64,000 nucleotides of DNA from positions 116,391-180,390 of the forward strand of contig QANZ01027579.1 of NCBI GenBank assembly GCA_003254925.1. The letters run 5' to 3'. Source of the stretch: Chamaecrista fasciculata. Its lineage: Eukaryota > Streptophyta > Magnoliopsida > Fabales > Fabaceae. Both the position numbers and the translations under genes were made by a program. Positions 50,277 to 62,070 of the stretch are shown here, one piece after another (the first letter of the stretch is position 1; each line of letters begins with the position of its first letter). The notes under the pieces are model-generated. The model saw only the letters and a program-made list of their open reading frames with translations. It was not told the origin of the DNA and ran no database searches.

Positions 50277-50486
50277 ATGGAAAGAAGAGATGTTAGTCGA
50301 ATGAAGACACAACATGATAGCATGGTAAAAAGACTTGACAAATGTTGGAAAAAAGCAAAACATTGCTCGTCAATAGACATAGAAACATTACTAAAGATTT
50401 CAGCGCACATAAGAGACATAACAAGTTCAAAAGACAAACTAAATCAATTTTTAATGACTAAAATCATTACATATGAAATTAAGTAA
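50277..50486 (+). pseudogene. Conserved 69-codon frame of the repeat unit, copy in U2
   Basis: Reads MERRDVSRMKTQHDSMVKRL then DKCWKKAKHCSSIDIETLLK and on to KIITYEIK. The same frame recurs at 54056-54265 (intact) and at 58671 (broken by a TGA in place of the Trp of KCWKK). It is basic and helical-looking, with no recognised domain. Its conservation may only reflect recent duplication of the unit; an antisense frame of similar length overlaps it. Confidence 0.35.
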
Positions 50487-50689
50487 ATCAAGGAGTTTCC
50501 TCAAGCTCAAAATGGTACTAATATATAAACTAAAACCTATGCACACAAACAGTATACAAAATTCACAAAAAAGAGGAAAAAAGAGAAAGAAAAAGGAAGT
50601 CATAAAGAAGAGGTCTAAACATTACCCACACAATTTAGTCTTCAAATCAATCAATTTTTAGTTTAACCAAGGAACATAGTGGAGAAGCC

Positions 50690-50896
50690 CTAATTGCCCA
50701 CATTGATTATTCTCGTGTGGCTCGTGAAAAGATTGCTCTCAGAAGCCTCAATCATCAACTGCACCATCATTTGGCCAAATTTCCTAGGGTTTCTCTTTTG
50801 TCAAAAACGAACCGATATGTTTCTAATATTCGAGCTCGACTCTATGGGAATCACACCCTTTTGAGTGTTATCAATATTAACAAAAATTCTTCTTAA
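50690..50896 (+). pseudogene. Unrecognised gene fragment, left arm of U2 inverted repeat
   Basis: Plus-strand reading EALIAHIDYSRVAREKIALR then SLNHQLHHHLAKFPRVSLLS and, after KTNRYVSNIR, ARLYGNHTLLSVININ to a stop. Copies of the same peptide lie at about 54470 and 59670. It seems to derive from a real protein because the reading stays open across copies while synonymous positions vary, but I do not recognise the family. No upstream start codon is linked to it. Confidence 0.45.
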
Positions 50897-51176
50897 GCAT
50901 TTGTAGGGCTTTCAATGAATGGAATCAAAAGCGTTACAACTCAACCATTCCAATCAAGAAACGCTATGGAAATACCTATCAATGAAGACATTTCTTCATC
51001 ATCCATGTTGACTAAATCAATAAACTCAATCTTGTTTTCTATGAAAATACCTATCATTGACAAACAAGATAGAATTTATTGATTTAGTCAATATGGATTA
51101 TGAAGAAAGGCCTTCGGTGATAGATATCTCCACCGTGTTTCTTGCTTAAAATGGTTGAGTTGTTACACTCTTGACA

Positions 51177-51583
51177 TTATTCATTGAAAATCCAAAAAAT
51201 GCTAAAGCAAAACCTTTGTTGATATTGATTGTACTGAAAAAGGATGATGTGATTCCTAAAGAGCTCAAACACAAATATCAGAAACCTTTCAGTTGGTTTC
51301 CAGCAAAAGTGAAACCATAGAAAACTTGCCAAATCATGGTGTGATTGGGGATTGAGGCTTCTCAGAACATTAATCTCTTCATAAGACAAATGAAAATAAT
51401 CAATGTGAGCTATTAGGACATCTCTGTTTGAGCAAACTTGGCGGCGCACAATCTGCAAGCAATTTGTGATATGTTGTTGTTAGGGTAAGGGTTCCACCCA
51501 CTATTTATAATGGAAATGAGATGAACAAGAAGGAACAAAAGGGAATTGGACAAATTAAAGGATTTATTTACCTTGATAGCCAT
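51177..51583 (-). pseudogene. Inverted copy of the same gene fragment with a possible first exon
   Basis: On the minus strand a start codon MAIK (51583-51572) is followed by a donor (AAG|GTAAAT) and, after an acceptor ctTGCAG near 51455, by IVRRQVCSNRDVLIAHIDYF then HLSYEEINVLRSLNPQSHHD and LASFLWFHFCWK. This is the inverted paralogue of the peptide at 50690 (LIAHIDY, LRSLN, HH-LA shared). A TATA-like TTATAAATAG sits in the interval (about 51505-51514). It ends in stops within the palindrome. Broken, function unknown. Confidence 0.4.
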
Positions 51584-52100
51584 TTTTTTTGGTTTGGTCG
51601 CTTTGTGTCCGAGGGCAAAGACTCATTCAGACTCATTATGGGCTGCTAGCTTACTCTTGTGATGGAAAGAGATTTATAAAGGTAATAAATCCAAATTTTT
51701 TAAAATGGTTTCATTAATTTGACAAAAAAAATTCATAAAGAATAGTAATAATTATTTTGGATTGTTCATTTAGATTTCATTATATATATATTTGTTTTCT
51801 CTATTTTTGGTAAATTATTTATTTGTCAAAATTTAATAAACATTCCTCTTATTGTGAGAGCTATAATTGCACTATTCTTTTGGTATATACATAATCTAAA
51901 AATATATTTAGATTGATTCACATCCTTCACAAGTTTGAAAGAAAATAATAAGCATTCTAAAGTACTAAGAAAGATCAAATGAAAACCACAAGTGTATGCA
52001 TTGAACTTGTGGATTTTTTTACTTACCTGACCTGTACATCAAAAATAAATTTACATTTAAATCCCTATATATCAGTACCACCTCAATCAATATCCTATAG

Positions 52101-52439
52101 GTATAGCAAATTATTAAGGAAAAATTACATTTTGGTATTTTGTAGTTAGACCAATTTCATTTTGGGTATACCCGGTGTTTTTCGCCGTTAACACAAAAGT
52201 CCTGCGATTTACTTTTGTTAACATTAAACTAAAAGTGCTGTTATGACCTGACCCTAAATCGTTTAAGTATGGCTTTCTCTTTTCTAGCACCCACTGAGAG
52301 ACTGACTTGACCCTCTAGCTAGTGTGTAAGGGTCTGTTATTGAGAATTATTAGTATATATAGAGTATTTAGCAAGTATATATTCTCATTATTCGAGTCAT
52401 AGTCATGATAACTACACATTTGAATTGTTAGTATTCTTA
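52101..52439. other. Spacer with half of a MITE
   Basis: The segment ggaaaaattacattttggta and ttcattttgggtatacccgg resembles one arm of the element at 13297. The second arm is missing. A related shorter version follows U3 at 55870-55990. Confidence 0.45.
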
Positions 52440-52915
52440 TATTGGAAGTGGTAAATTGGAAGCGGTACTCCCCAAGATTAAAAAAACTCTTCTTGTTGAT
52501 ACAACAAGGCTACAGAACAACAGAAGATAACCTTGTTGGTGTGTTTCCCACATGGTTGGTTTTGAACAACTCCAAATTGACACATCTATTGTTGTATCAA
52601 AACTCTTCCACAGAATTACTTCTTCCAACACAGTCTGATCTATACCAACCATTAATGGATCACCTTCGTGTTCTGAGATTATCATATAACAAGTTTAAAG
52701 GAAGCTCCCTATAAACATAGGATACTTCCTTCCAAACTTGGAATACTTAGATGTATCGAGAAACATGTTCCATGGCGACCTTCCAACTTCCATTGGAGAG
52801 ATGTCAAACCTGATGGTTTTGGATTTGTCACATAATAATTTCTCAGGAAAAGTTCCAAAAGATATTCTTGGCAAATCATTTCATTAGAATCTTTGCAAAT
52901 ATCGAAAAATAACTT
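52440..52915 (+). pseudogene. LRR receptor-like protein fragment
   Basis: Plus-strand reading EDNLVGVFPTWLVLNNSKLT, then a short frame break near 52710, then [40 protein letters not shown] and [15 protein letters not shown] to a TAG. The LxxLxLSxNxFSGxVP pattern and the LVGxFPTWLxxNNSKL wording are those of large plant receptor-like proteins. There is no signal peptide, membrane segment or kinase, and the frame is broken, so it is a stray fragment between two repeat units. Confidence 0.7.
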
Positions 52916-52924
52916 GCAAGGGGA

Positions 52925-55865
52925 TATATGCATATATGCATTGAACGTTGTTGTGGATTTTTCTTTCTTACCTGGCATGTGCATCAAAAATAAATTTGCA
53001 TCAAGTCCCTACCACAGTACCACCTCAATCTATTAATTTTCTTCTGCAAGTGTTGTTGGATTGTTTCTGTAATATGATTTGTAAGGCTTTATGATTTTCT
53101 AAAAACGGAAAATATATGGTGGATTGGTGGAAGGCAATTTCTATGAGTGAAGACAACACTTAGATATCCTGGAAGATTTGAAAAAAGTTTAAAGGCAACA
53201 AAAAATAGTTATGCAGATAATAGAAAATTCAATTCGCACATACATGACACTATTAAACCCATATTCATATTAAAAAAATTAGTAGCAAGTAGTTGAGAAT
53301 AGGAAGTCTTAAAATAATCTCACTTCTAGATATGCATTCACAAGCATTTAGGATAAATAATGAATCTGATTATGGAGATCGAAGCCCCTATTTTTCGATA
53401 ATTGAAGATCATGCAAAATTTGATGTTACAGAGATAATAGGCAACCTCATCACTCAGTGAACATTAACAATTTAACAATTCCCAAGTTTTATAATTTTAT
53501 AACCCATAAATGACGTTGACATGTAATTTCTTTATCAGTTGATCCGAGCCGGATCTTCTACATTTGATTGCCCCCTCACAAACTAATATATGTGGGTGAA
53601 AATGCTACATTTTGCTTTTAATGAAACATGATATTTTTCATATGGATTGTCAAGTGTCAACAAAATAATGAAGGAGATGAAATCGAAAGGTTAAAAATTC
53701 TCCAAATGCAAAGAAATTTAAAAGCCACCCAATTCAGAGGATCCGAATTTCTACATTACTACTGGGAACTTCTAAATATAAGTTTTTTTTGTTCATTTAG
53801 TATCCAAGGCTTCATCTAGATTAATTTGGACTGAGCTCGCATCCCATACTTGCCTATAGTTGGAGAATCTACAAACAAGAATAGTTGAATTCACAAAGTT
53901 TTAAACTCGTGATTCTACTTAAGTGACACAAGCCGCTTAACACTTAGACCAACTTCTTGTTAGTAACTTGAGACCTTCCAACTTTTTCAATTAGACTAGT
54001 AGCTTGAAAAAATAAGTCCAAGAGAATCCTAAAATCAAAACAGAACACCAAAATCATGGAAAGAAGAGATGTTAGTATAATGAAGACACAACATGATAGC
54101 ATGGTAAAAAGATTTGACAAATGTTGTAAAAAAGCAAAACATTGCTCATCAATAGACCTAGAAACATTACTAAAGATTTCAACGCACATAAGAGATATAA
54201 CAAGTTCAAAAGACAAACCAAATCAATTTTTAATGACTAAATTCATTACACATGAAATTAAGTAGATCAAGGAGGTTCCTCAAGCTCAAAATGGTACTAA
54301 TATATAAACTAAAACTTATGCACACAAAACAATATACAAAATTCACAAAAAAGAGGAAAAAAGAAAAAGAAAAAGGAAATCATAAAGAAGTGGTCTAAAC
54401 ATTACCCACATTAGTCTTCCAATCAATCAATTTTTAGTTTAATAATTAAGGAACATTGTGGAGAAGCCCTAATTGGCCACATTGATTATTCTCGTGTGGC
54501 TCGTGAAAAGATTGCTCTCGGAAGCCTCAATCATCAATCGCACCATCATTTGGCCAAATTTCCTAGGGTTTCTCTTTTGTCAAAAACGAACCGAAATGTT
54601 TCTGATATTCGAGCTCGACTCTATGGGAATCACACCCTTTTGAATGTTATCAATATTAACAAAAATTCTTCTTAAGCATTTGTAGGGTGTTCAATGAATG
54701 GCATCAGAAGCATTACAACTCAACCATTTCAATCAGGAAACGCTAGGGAAATACCTATCAATGAAGACATTTCTTCATCAATCCATGTTGATTAAATCAA
54801 TAAACTCAATCTTGTTTGCTATGAAAATACCTATCAATTACAAACAAGATAGAATTTATTGATTTAGTCAATATGGATTATAAAGAAAGGCCTTCGGTGA
54901 TAGATATCTCCACTGTGTTTCTTGCTTCAAATGGTTGAGTTGTTACACTCTTGACATTATTCATTGAAAACCCAAAAAAATTTAAAGCAGAAACTTTGTT
55001 GATATTGATCATACTGAAAAAGGATGATGTGATTCCTAAAGAGCTCAAACACAAATATTAGAAAGCTTTCGGTCGGTTTCCAGCAAAAGTGAAACCATAG
55101 AAAACTGGCCACATCATGGTGTGATTAGGGATTGAGGCTTCTAAGAACAATAATCTCTTCATAAGCCAAATGAAAATAATCAATGTGGGCTATCAGGACT
55201 TCTATGTTTGAGCAAACTTGGTGGCGCACAGTATGCAAGCAATTTGTGATATGTTGTTGTTAGGGTAAGGGTTCCACCCACTATTTATAATGGAAATGAA
55301 ATGAACAAGAAGGAAGAAAAGGGAATTGGACAAATTAAAGGATTTATTTATCTTGATAGTCTTTTTTTTTTGTTTAGTCGCTTGGTGTCCAGGGCAAAGA
55401 CTCATTATGGGCTGCTAGCTTACTCTCGTGATGGAAAGAGATTTATAAAGGTAATAAATCCAGATTTTTTAAAATGGTTTCATTAATTTGATTAAAAAAT
55501 TCATAGCAATTATTATTTTGGATTGTTCATTTAGATTTCATTATATATATATATTCTCTGTTTTTGGTAAATTATTTATTTGTTAAAATTTGATAAACAT
55601 TCCTCTTATTGTGAGAGCTATAATTGCACTATTCTTTTAGTATATACATAATCTAAAAATATATTTAGATTGATTCACATCCTTCACAATTTTGAAAGAA
55701 AATAACAAGCATTATAAAGTATTAAGAAAGATCAAATGAAAACTACAGGTATTGAATTTGTGGATTTTTTTTTCTTACCTGACCTGTACATCAAAAATAA
55801 ATTTACATTTAAATCCCTATATATCAGTACCACATCAATCAATATCCTATAGGTCTAGCAAATTA
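52925..55865. repeat. Unit U3 with inverted gene-fragment duplication
   Basis: About 2.9 kb, highly similar to U2 throughout (for example gaagacaacacttagatatc, gaacaccaaaatcatggaaa). Left arm about 54455-54835, palindrome centre near 54840, right arm to about 55235. It contains the intact 69-codon frame at 54056-54265. The minus-strand TATA-like site lies at about 55287-55296. Confidence 0.8.
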
Positions 55866-56070
55866 TTAAGGATTTATTACATTTTAGTATTTTTTAGTTA
55901 GACCGACTTCATTTTGGGTATACCCTGTATTTTTCACTTTTCTAGCACCCACTGAGATTAACTTGCGTTAACATTAATGATTAAACTAAAAGTGTTGATA
56001 TGTACAACAATATTAATATATTGTATACTTATAATCTTCAGTATATCATACTTACGATTTGTTTTTTCAG

Positions 56071-57684
56071 TTTGTTTGGCAGCCATATCGCAGTGATGAT
56101 GTGCAGGCTCTTATTCCAGGCTATTGTTTGGAGCATTCCGCCGTCTAGCGGTCCTCGTGCCCACTCCTTTGCATGCATATTGTGGAGTGGCACCATGTTG
56201 ATCGGGCGCTTCGCCAGTTCGGGATGGAGCAGCACATTCCAGACCCGGCTGTCAACTTAGACGCAATGGGCTTCCACGGAAGAGACCTCAGGGGTCGAGT
56301 AGACACTAATTGGAGTGTGTACCTTGCACAGTTTGTATTCTACTGAGAGCGACGTTACGATAGGGTCTTCCGTGGGGATCAGCCGGCGAGGCCATTGACC
56401 AGAAATTCTGAATACTGGCAATGGTACAGACGCATCACGCGACGGTGGATGGACCCCACTAGTGGATCAGGCGTTTATGCGGTAAATAAATCATAATCAA
56501 TTTATTATGTTCATGTCTTTAAATACCATTGTCGTATATTCATTTTGTTTATGCCTTGATACAGGTTGATGGACTCGACGAGTTAGAAGAAATGGCTCGC
56601 AATGCTGACAACTATCCCGACTTCAGTCATCGAGTCAATGCCATCTGTAAAGATTTGAAGGGGGCATTAGTTGAGCAGCATGCCCACATGCTGGAGGAGC
56701 ATGTCTATGCACCCCTCAAACCACAGGTTCAGTCGGCAGAACTCGTTCCGTCTCAGCCACCGCCCAAGAAAAAAAAGTGGCGGCTCGGGTTTCTTTCCGC
56801 AAGACGGCCGAAAAAAATATTTTCAATCAGCAGCCGCCACCAGCTAATCCGCAACCACCGAGGCACCAGCAGCCACCGAGACACTCTCCTTCTGTCAGCC
56901 ATCCAATGCACCTCAGGAGCCAGAGGAGTCATCTCGGCATTCCTTTTCAAGTTATGCTGGTCCTTCGTTGCTTCACATGCCTGGTCCATCGATACACGTG
57001 CCTACTCCTGCTCCATCGACACACGTGCCTACTCCTGCTCCATCGACACACGTGCCTACTCCTGCTCCATCGAAACACGTGCCTACTCATTCGACATCCC
57101 ATATGCCTGGTCCTTCATCATCCCACATGCCTGGACCTTCGACACCGATGACACCGATGCATGGTATGCAGCAGGCATCGATGTTTGATATGCTGCAGGC
57201 ATCGATGTTTGATATGCAGCAGACATCGACGTTTGATATGCAGCAGACATCGATGTTTGGTATGCCAGATTCGTAACAGAGGGGTTTTTATACCCCGCCA
57301 CCATATTCTTTTACGATGACGAGTCCTACTTTTCAGCCAGGCCCTACTATTCAGCCGGGCTTTATGAGAGAGTTTATTATGAACACTCCTCTACGTATCG
57401 GTGATGCTCATATTGAGAGACAGGTGCAGCCCTTTCCACTGCCACAGTCGCTATCAGGAGAGGCAGATGACAGGCATCAAGGTGATCAGGGAGGTCACAA
57501 AGGTAAAGGTAAGGCTGAAGCAAAAAAACGTCAACCGAAGAGTAAAACTTGCTACATATTCCCGGAGTGGCATTGGCCAGAGGGTGGGCAGAGGGTGGTG
57601 CAGGGGTCTTGCTCGGAGCATGGGTCGCCGCAATGGCCGCCGGAATAGCAGCAGCAGGAGGATAACGAGGACGAAGATGATTAA
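56071..57684 (+). pseudogene. Broken plant-mobile-domain (PMD) gene, C-terminal part
   Basis: After an acceptor (tttttcag) the frame reads FVWQPYRSDDVQALIPGYCL then, past a stop, MHIVEWHHVDRALRQFGMEQ, HIPDPAVNLDAMGFHGRDLR and, past a second stop, NSEYWQWYRRITRRWMDP. This is the plant mobile domain of MAIN-like/transposon-derived proteins. A donor at 56480 joins to an exon starting near 56566 (VDGLDELEEMARNADNYPDF). The tail is a low-complexity Pro/Gln region with 27-bp repeats, spread over three frames, then a basic end (GKAEAKKRQPKSK). In-frame stops and frameshifts show it is dead. The N-terminal half is missing. Confidence 0.72.
56990..57260 (+). repeat. Minisatellite blocks in the PMD tail
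   Basis: Block 1 (about 56990-57090) has three to four copies of a 27-bp unit containing cacgtgcctactcctgctcc, reading HVPTPAPST. Block 2 (about 57165-57260) has four copies of a roughly 27-bp unit with catcgatgtttgatatgc, reading QASMFDMQQ. Such repeats are common in the disordered tails of these proteins. Confidence 0.8.
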
Positions 57685-58215
57685 ATTTCATTGTTTTATT
57701 TTTAATTTTATGTAGTTTCGATTACAGTTTTCATGTTTTAGAATTTATATCATTAAAAGAATTATGATTATTGTTCTTATATTTTTTAAATGATAGATAA
57801 TTTATGTTATAAATGTCATATAAATAATTTGAATTTTTTAAAAAATAAAACAAAGTTCATTTACTTTAAATTTAATTAATTTAATTAAATAATATATTTT
57901 TAAATTAACTTTATTAGTTGAAATATTTAATTTATTTAATTTTATTAGTAGAAAATATTTTTACATATTAGTTTTTATTATTAAAATTTATTACATAAAT
58001 ATTTTATATTTTTTAATTAATATATTTTATAATTNGATTTCAGTGACTTTTTTAAAAAAAAATTAATTTTCTATCAGCCGGTGCCACGTGGCACCGGTTG
58101 ATTGGTTGGCTCGGTCTGAAATCGAACCGGGCCAACGCGTATCCCATATAGGGAAATAACAAAAAAAAAAAGTTGATCCCAATACATAAATATATTTTTT
58201 GTTTTATTAAAATAA
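57685..58215. other. Spacer before U4
   Basis: Very AT-rich (57720-58050), then a short inverted pair gccggtgccacgtggcaccg at about 58078-58099, with gcaccggttgattggttggc following. No gene seen. Confidence 0.45.
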
Positions 58216-60873
58216 AAAAACCCCGTAAGCAAGCTATTAAGAAAAAAAACACAGAAATCAATTTACATTTTACCCGGCTATAATTATCATAGCAAGCCAT
58301 GGAAAATGCACAACAATAAAACATTATCATAGATACTTTGAAGAAGGAACAAAACTATAAGTCAGCTAAGAAAAATATAACTGCCGGGAAGTTCTAAGAA
58401 GTTTTTTTTGTTTGTTCAGTATCTAAGACTTCATCTAGATTAATTTAGACTCGACTCGCATCTCACACTTGACGATGGTTGGAGAGTCTTCCAATAGAGA
58501 TAGTTGAATTCACAAAGTCTCGAACCCACGACTTAAGCGATATCAAACCACTTATCACATGGACCAACTTTTTGTTGATAACTTGAGACCTTCCAACTCT
58601 TTCAATCATAGACTGGTAGCTTGAAAAATAAGTCCAAGAGAATCCTAAAACCAAAACATAACACCAAAATCATGGAAAGAAGAGATGTTAGTAGAATGAA
58701 GACACAACATGATAGCATGGTAAAAAGACTTGACAAATGTTGAAAAAATGCAAAACATTGCTCATCATTAGATCTGGAAACATTACTAAAGATTTCAGCG
58801 CACACGAGAGGCATAACAAGTTCAAAGGACAAGCTAAATCAATTTTTAATCACTAACATCATTACATCTAAAATTAAGTAGATCAAGGAGGCTCTTCAAG
58901 CTCAAAATGGTACTAATATATCAATTAAAACCTAAGCACACAAAACGCTATACAAAATCCACAACAAAAAAAGGAAAAAAAAAAGAAAAAGAAAATCATA
59001 AAGTAGAGGTCCAAACATTACCTACACAGTTTAGTTTTCGAATCAATCAAAATGGTTTCCCAACTTGGTGGTGAATCGTCAGTGTAGAAGATGTTGGACC
59101 TAAGTCTAATATTGGGTGTGTAAAATAAGTCCACATTGCCTGCACAAAAGAGATATGAGGGTTGAGGTTATTTTTGGTACTTTATTTTATTAATTATAAT
59201 AATTAATAAAATATTTTATTAATTATTATAATTAAATAAATATTTTATTAGACCTATTATATATATATGAGAACCCTAGTTTCTAAATCATGAGAAGCCT
59301 CCCTCTTTCTTCTTTTGTATCAGAGTCTCTAAAATTACTTTTGCTATTCTGTATCCCTCTCTGTGTGACATTGAGGAAGATTTCGTTTAATCCTGTGAGA
59401 GTGCCGGTTTCTAATCAGTGGGATACCGGAATATCTCTTCAGGACAGTGTCCTAGAGACGCGACTCGAAATTATCGTGAGAAATCCCCAACAGAAGATTG
59501 TTATCGACAGAGTGTAGAAGATTGTTAAGCAAGGTTATTGATTGGGAAACTGAATAAAATAAGAAGAGGGAGATAAAAACTTTTGACATTGGCACCTAAT
59601 TTTTTTTTTTTTTTTTTTTGCTAATTGCCCAACTTTTTGTAGTTTAACCAAGGATTATTGTGAAGAAGCCCTAATTGCCCACATTGATTATTCTCGTGCG
59701 ATGCATGAAAAGATTACTCTTAGATGCCTCAATCATCAATCACGCCATCATTTGGCCAAATTTGCTATGGTTTCTCTTTTGTCAAAAAGCGAACCGAAAT
59801 GTTTGTGACATTCGAGTTCGACTCTATGGGAATAATACCCTTTTGAGTGCTATCAATATTAACAAGTTCTTCTTAAGCATTTGTAGGGTTTTCAATGACT
59901 TGTATTAGAAGTGTTACAACTCAACCATTTGAACCAAGAAACGCTGTGAAAATACCTATCAACGAAAACATTTCTTCATCATCCATGTTGACTAAATCAA
60001 TGAACTCAATATTGTTTGTTGTGGAAAAACCTATCATCACCAAACAAGATTGAATTCATTGACTTAGTCAATCTGGATCATTAAGAAAGGCCTTTGGTGA
60101 TATTGATTGTATTAAAAAATGATGGTTTAGTTGATATTGATATTGATAGTCAATCTGGAAAAACCTATCTCCACTGTGTTTCTTGGTTCAAATGGTTTAG
60201 TTGTTGCACTTTTGACATTGTTCATTGAAAACCCTGACAACACTAGAGAAGAAGCTTTGTTGATATCGATTGTATTAAAAAATGATGGAAAGAGATCAAG
60301 CTCAAATATCATAAACATTTCAGTCGATTTCTATCAAAAGTGAAACCATAGAAAACCAGCAAATGAAGGTGAGATTGAGATTGAGGCTTCTTAGAGCAAT
60401 AGGCTCATGAAAATAGTCAATGTGGGCTATTAGCCTATTAGGACTTCTTTGTTTGAACAAACTTGGCGGTGCACAATCTGTGATATGTTGTTGTTAGGGT
60501 AAGGGTTCACCCACTATTTATAATGGAAATGAAATGGACAAGAAGGAAGAAAAGAGAATTGGACAAATTAAAAGATTTATTTATCTTGATAGCCATTTTT
60601 TTTTTTTGGTCTCTTGGTGTTCGCAGCAAAGACTCGTTCAGACTCATTATGGGCTGCTAGCTTACTCTTGTGATGGAAAGAGATTTATAAAGGTAATAAA
60701 TCCTAATTTTTTTTAATGGTTTCATTAAATTAATAAAAAAATTCATAAAGAATAACAATTATTATTTTGGATAATTTATTCAGATTTCATTATATATATA
60801 TATTTGTTTTCTCTGTTTTTGGTAAATTATTTATTATTTATTTGTAATAATTTGATAAACATTCCTCTTATTG
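58216..60873. repeat. Unit U4 with inverted gene-fragment duplication
   Basis: Starts like U1 (gctattaagaaaaaaaacac, ctgccgggaagttctaag). Contains the 69-codon frame from 58671, here interrupted by TGA. Left arm about 59640-60040, palindrome centre near 60045, right arm to about 60480. An extra insertion of about 600 bp (about 59050-59640) separates the flank from the left arm and ends in a T run (59600-59620). Includes an additional small inverted piece near 60115-60150. Confidence 0.72.
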
Positions 60874-61059
60874 NTTAATTATATATATATAGTAATATAT
60901 ATTAAAGTGTGTATAAAGAGATTACCCTGTAACTAGTTATAAATTTTTAAAATTAAATCAACCACTTTAAACATTAAGAACTAATCTAACATTGCACGTT
61001 TATATAATCCAATAACTATATTGTATATTCTTGAAATAAACTATATTAATAATTTCCTA

Positions 61060-61500
61060 TACCTATAAGATACTAATTGAGGTGGGAGGGACTTAATATA
61101 AATTTATTTTGGATGTACAGGCAGCTTAATGTGAATTTATTTTTGATCTAGAGGACAAGAAAGAAAGAAATCCATTACATCTTTCTGAGTACCCAGGTGA
61201 TTTTAAATTGTGAAGGATGTGAATCAATCTAAATTTACTTCTATATTATATTTATATACCAAAAGAATAGTATGATTATATAGGTCTCACAATAGATGGA
61301 ATGCTCATTTTTTTAATAAATAAATAGTAAATAATTTACCAAAAACAAAGAGAAAACAAATCTATATAATGAAATCTCAGACAATAAATCAAAATAATAA
61401 TTGGTATTATTTATTTATTTTTACTAAATTTGCAAAACCATTTTTAGAAAATTGATAATTATAACCTTTATAAACCTTTTTTATCGCAAGAGTAAGCGGC
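61060..61500 (-). repeat. Inverted partial copy of the unit end
   Basis: The reverse complement of this stretch matches the right-hand end of units U2-U4: gtaaattatttattta, then ttcattatatagatttgttt, caatctaaatttacttc on the plus strand, and caagagtaagcggctccagc against gctgctagcttactcttg. It places the unit's upstream flank in front of the tandem-repeat promoter at 61497. Confidence 0.7.
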
Positions 61501-62068
61501 TCCAGCTCATAATGAGTCAGCACACGCAATTCTTGCTTGATATCCTTATCTGTTATGTGGATCAAGTCCATATGTACCTTCACCTCGAAAACCACGCGAC
61601 CAACTCATAATGAGTCAGCACAAGCAATACTTGCTTGATATCCTTATCTGTTGCGTGGATCAAGTCCAGATGAACCTTCACCTCAAGCACCATGTGACCA
61701 GCTCATAATGAGTACACACAATTCTTATTTGATATCCTTATCTGTTACATGGATCAAGTCCAGATGAATCATCACCTCGAGAACCACGTGACCAGCTCAT
61801 AATGGGTTAGCACACGCAATTCTTGCGTGATATCCTTATTTGTTACGTGGATCAAGTTCAGATGAACCTTCACCTCGAACACCCCGTGACCAGCTCATAA
61901 TGAGTCAGCACACGCAAATCTTGCTTGATATTCTTATCTCTTATGTGGATCAAGTCCAGATGATCCTTCACCTCAAGCACCACGTGACCAGCTCATAATG
62001 AGTCAGCACACACAATTCTTGCTTGATATCCTTATCTGTTACGTGGATCGAGTCCAGATGAACCTTCA
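61497..62068 (+). promoter_or_regulatory. Six 98-bp tandem repeats upstream of a TATA box
   Basis: The marker agctcataatgagtcagcac (or a variant) starts at 61504, 61602, 61700, 61794, 61892 and 61990, so the period is 98 bp with one 94-bp unit. Each unit contains a TGAGTCA-type site (GCN4/bZIP-like, altered in two units), ttgcttgatatccttatct, ggatcaagtccagatgaacc, and at most junctions a G-box or variant (cacgtgac; also cacgcgac, catgtgac, cccgtgac). The array stops 3 bp before a TATA box, so it looks like an amplified upstream activating region. Confidence 0.8.
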
Positions 62069-62070
62069 TC

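Larger units (their letters stand above)
49165..52100. repeat. Unit U2 with inverted gene-fragment duplication
   Basis: About 2.9 kb unit. Begins tgcattgaatgatgttgtgg and ends with a related terminal segment (tgcattgaacttgtgg, then ttacctgacctgtacatc). Contains the plus-strand frame 50277-50486, left arm 50680 to about 51040, palindrome centre near 51050-51065, and right arm to about 51480. The arms are roughly 70-75% alike by eye and far more alike near the centre. Confidence 0.8.

Noticed and set aside
56529..57276. Three long overlapping plus frames as separate intact proteins
   Set aside because: They are frameshifted parts of one PMD-type tail, kept open by 27-bp repeats that have no stops in any frame.
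61497..62068. CRISPR-like pattern of regular repeats
   Set aside because: The whole 98-bp unit is repeated with no unique spacers, and the genome is a plant.
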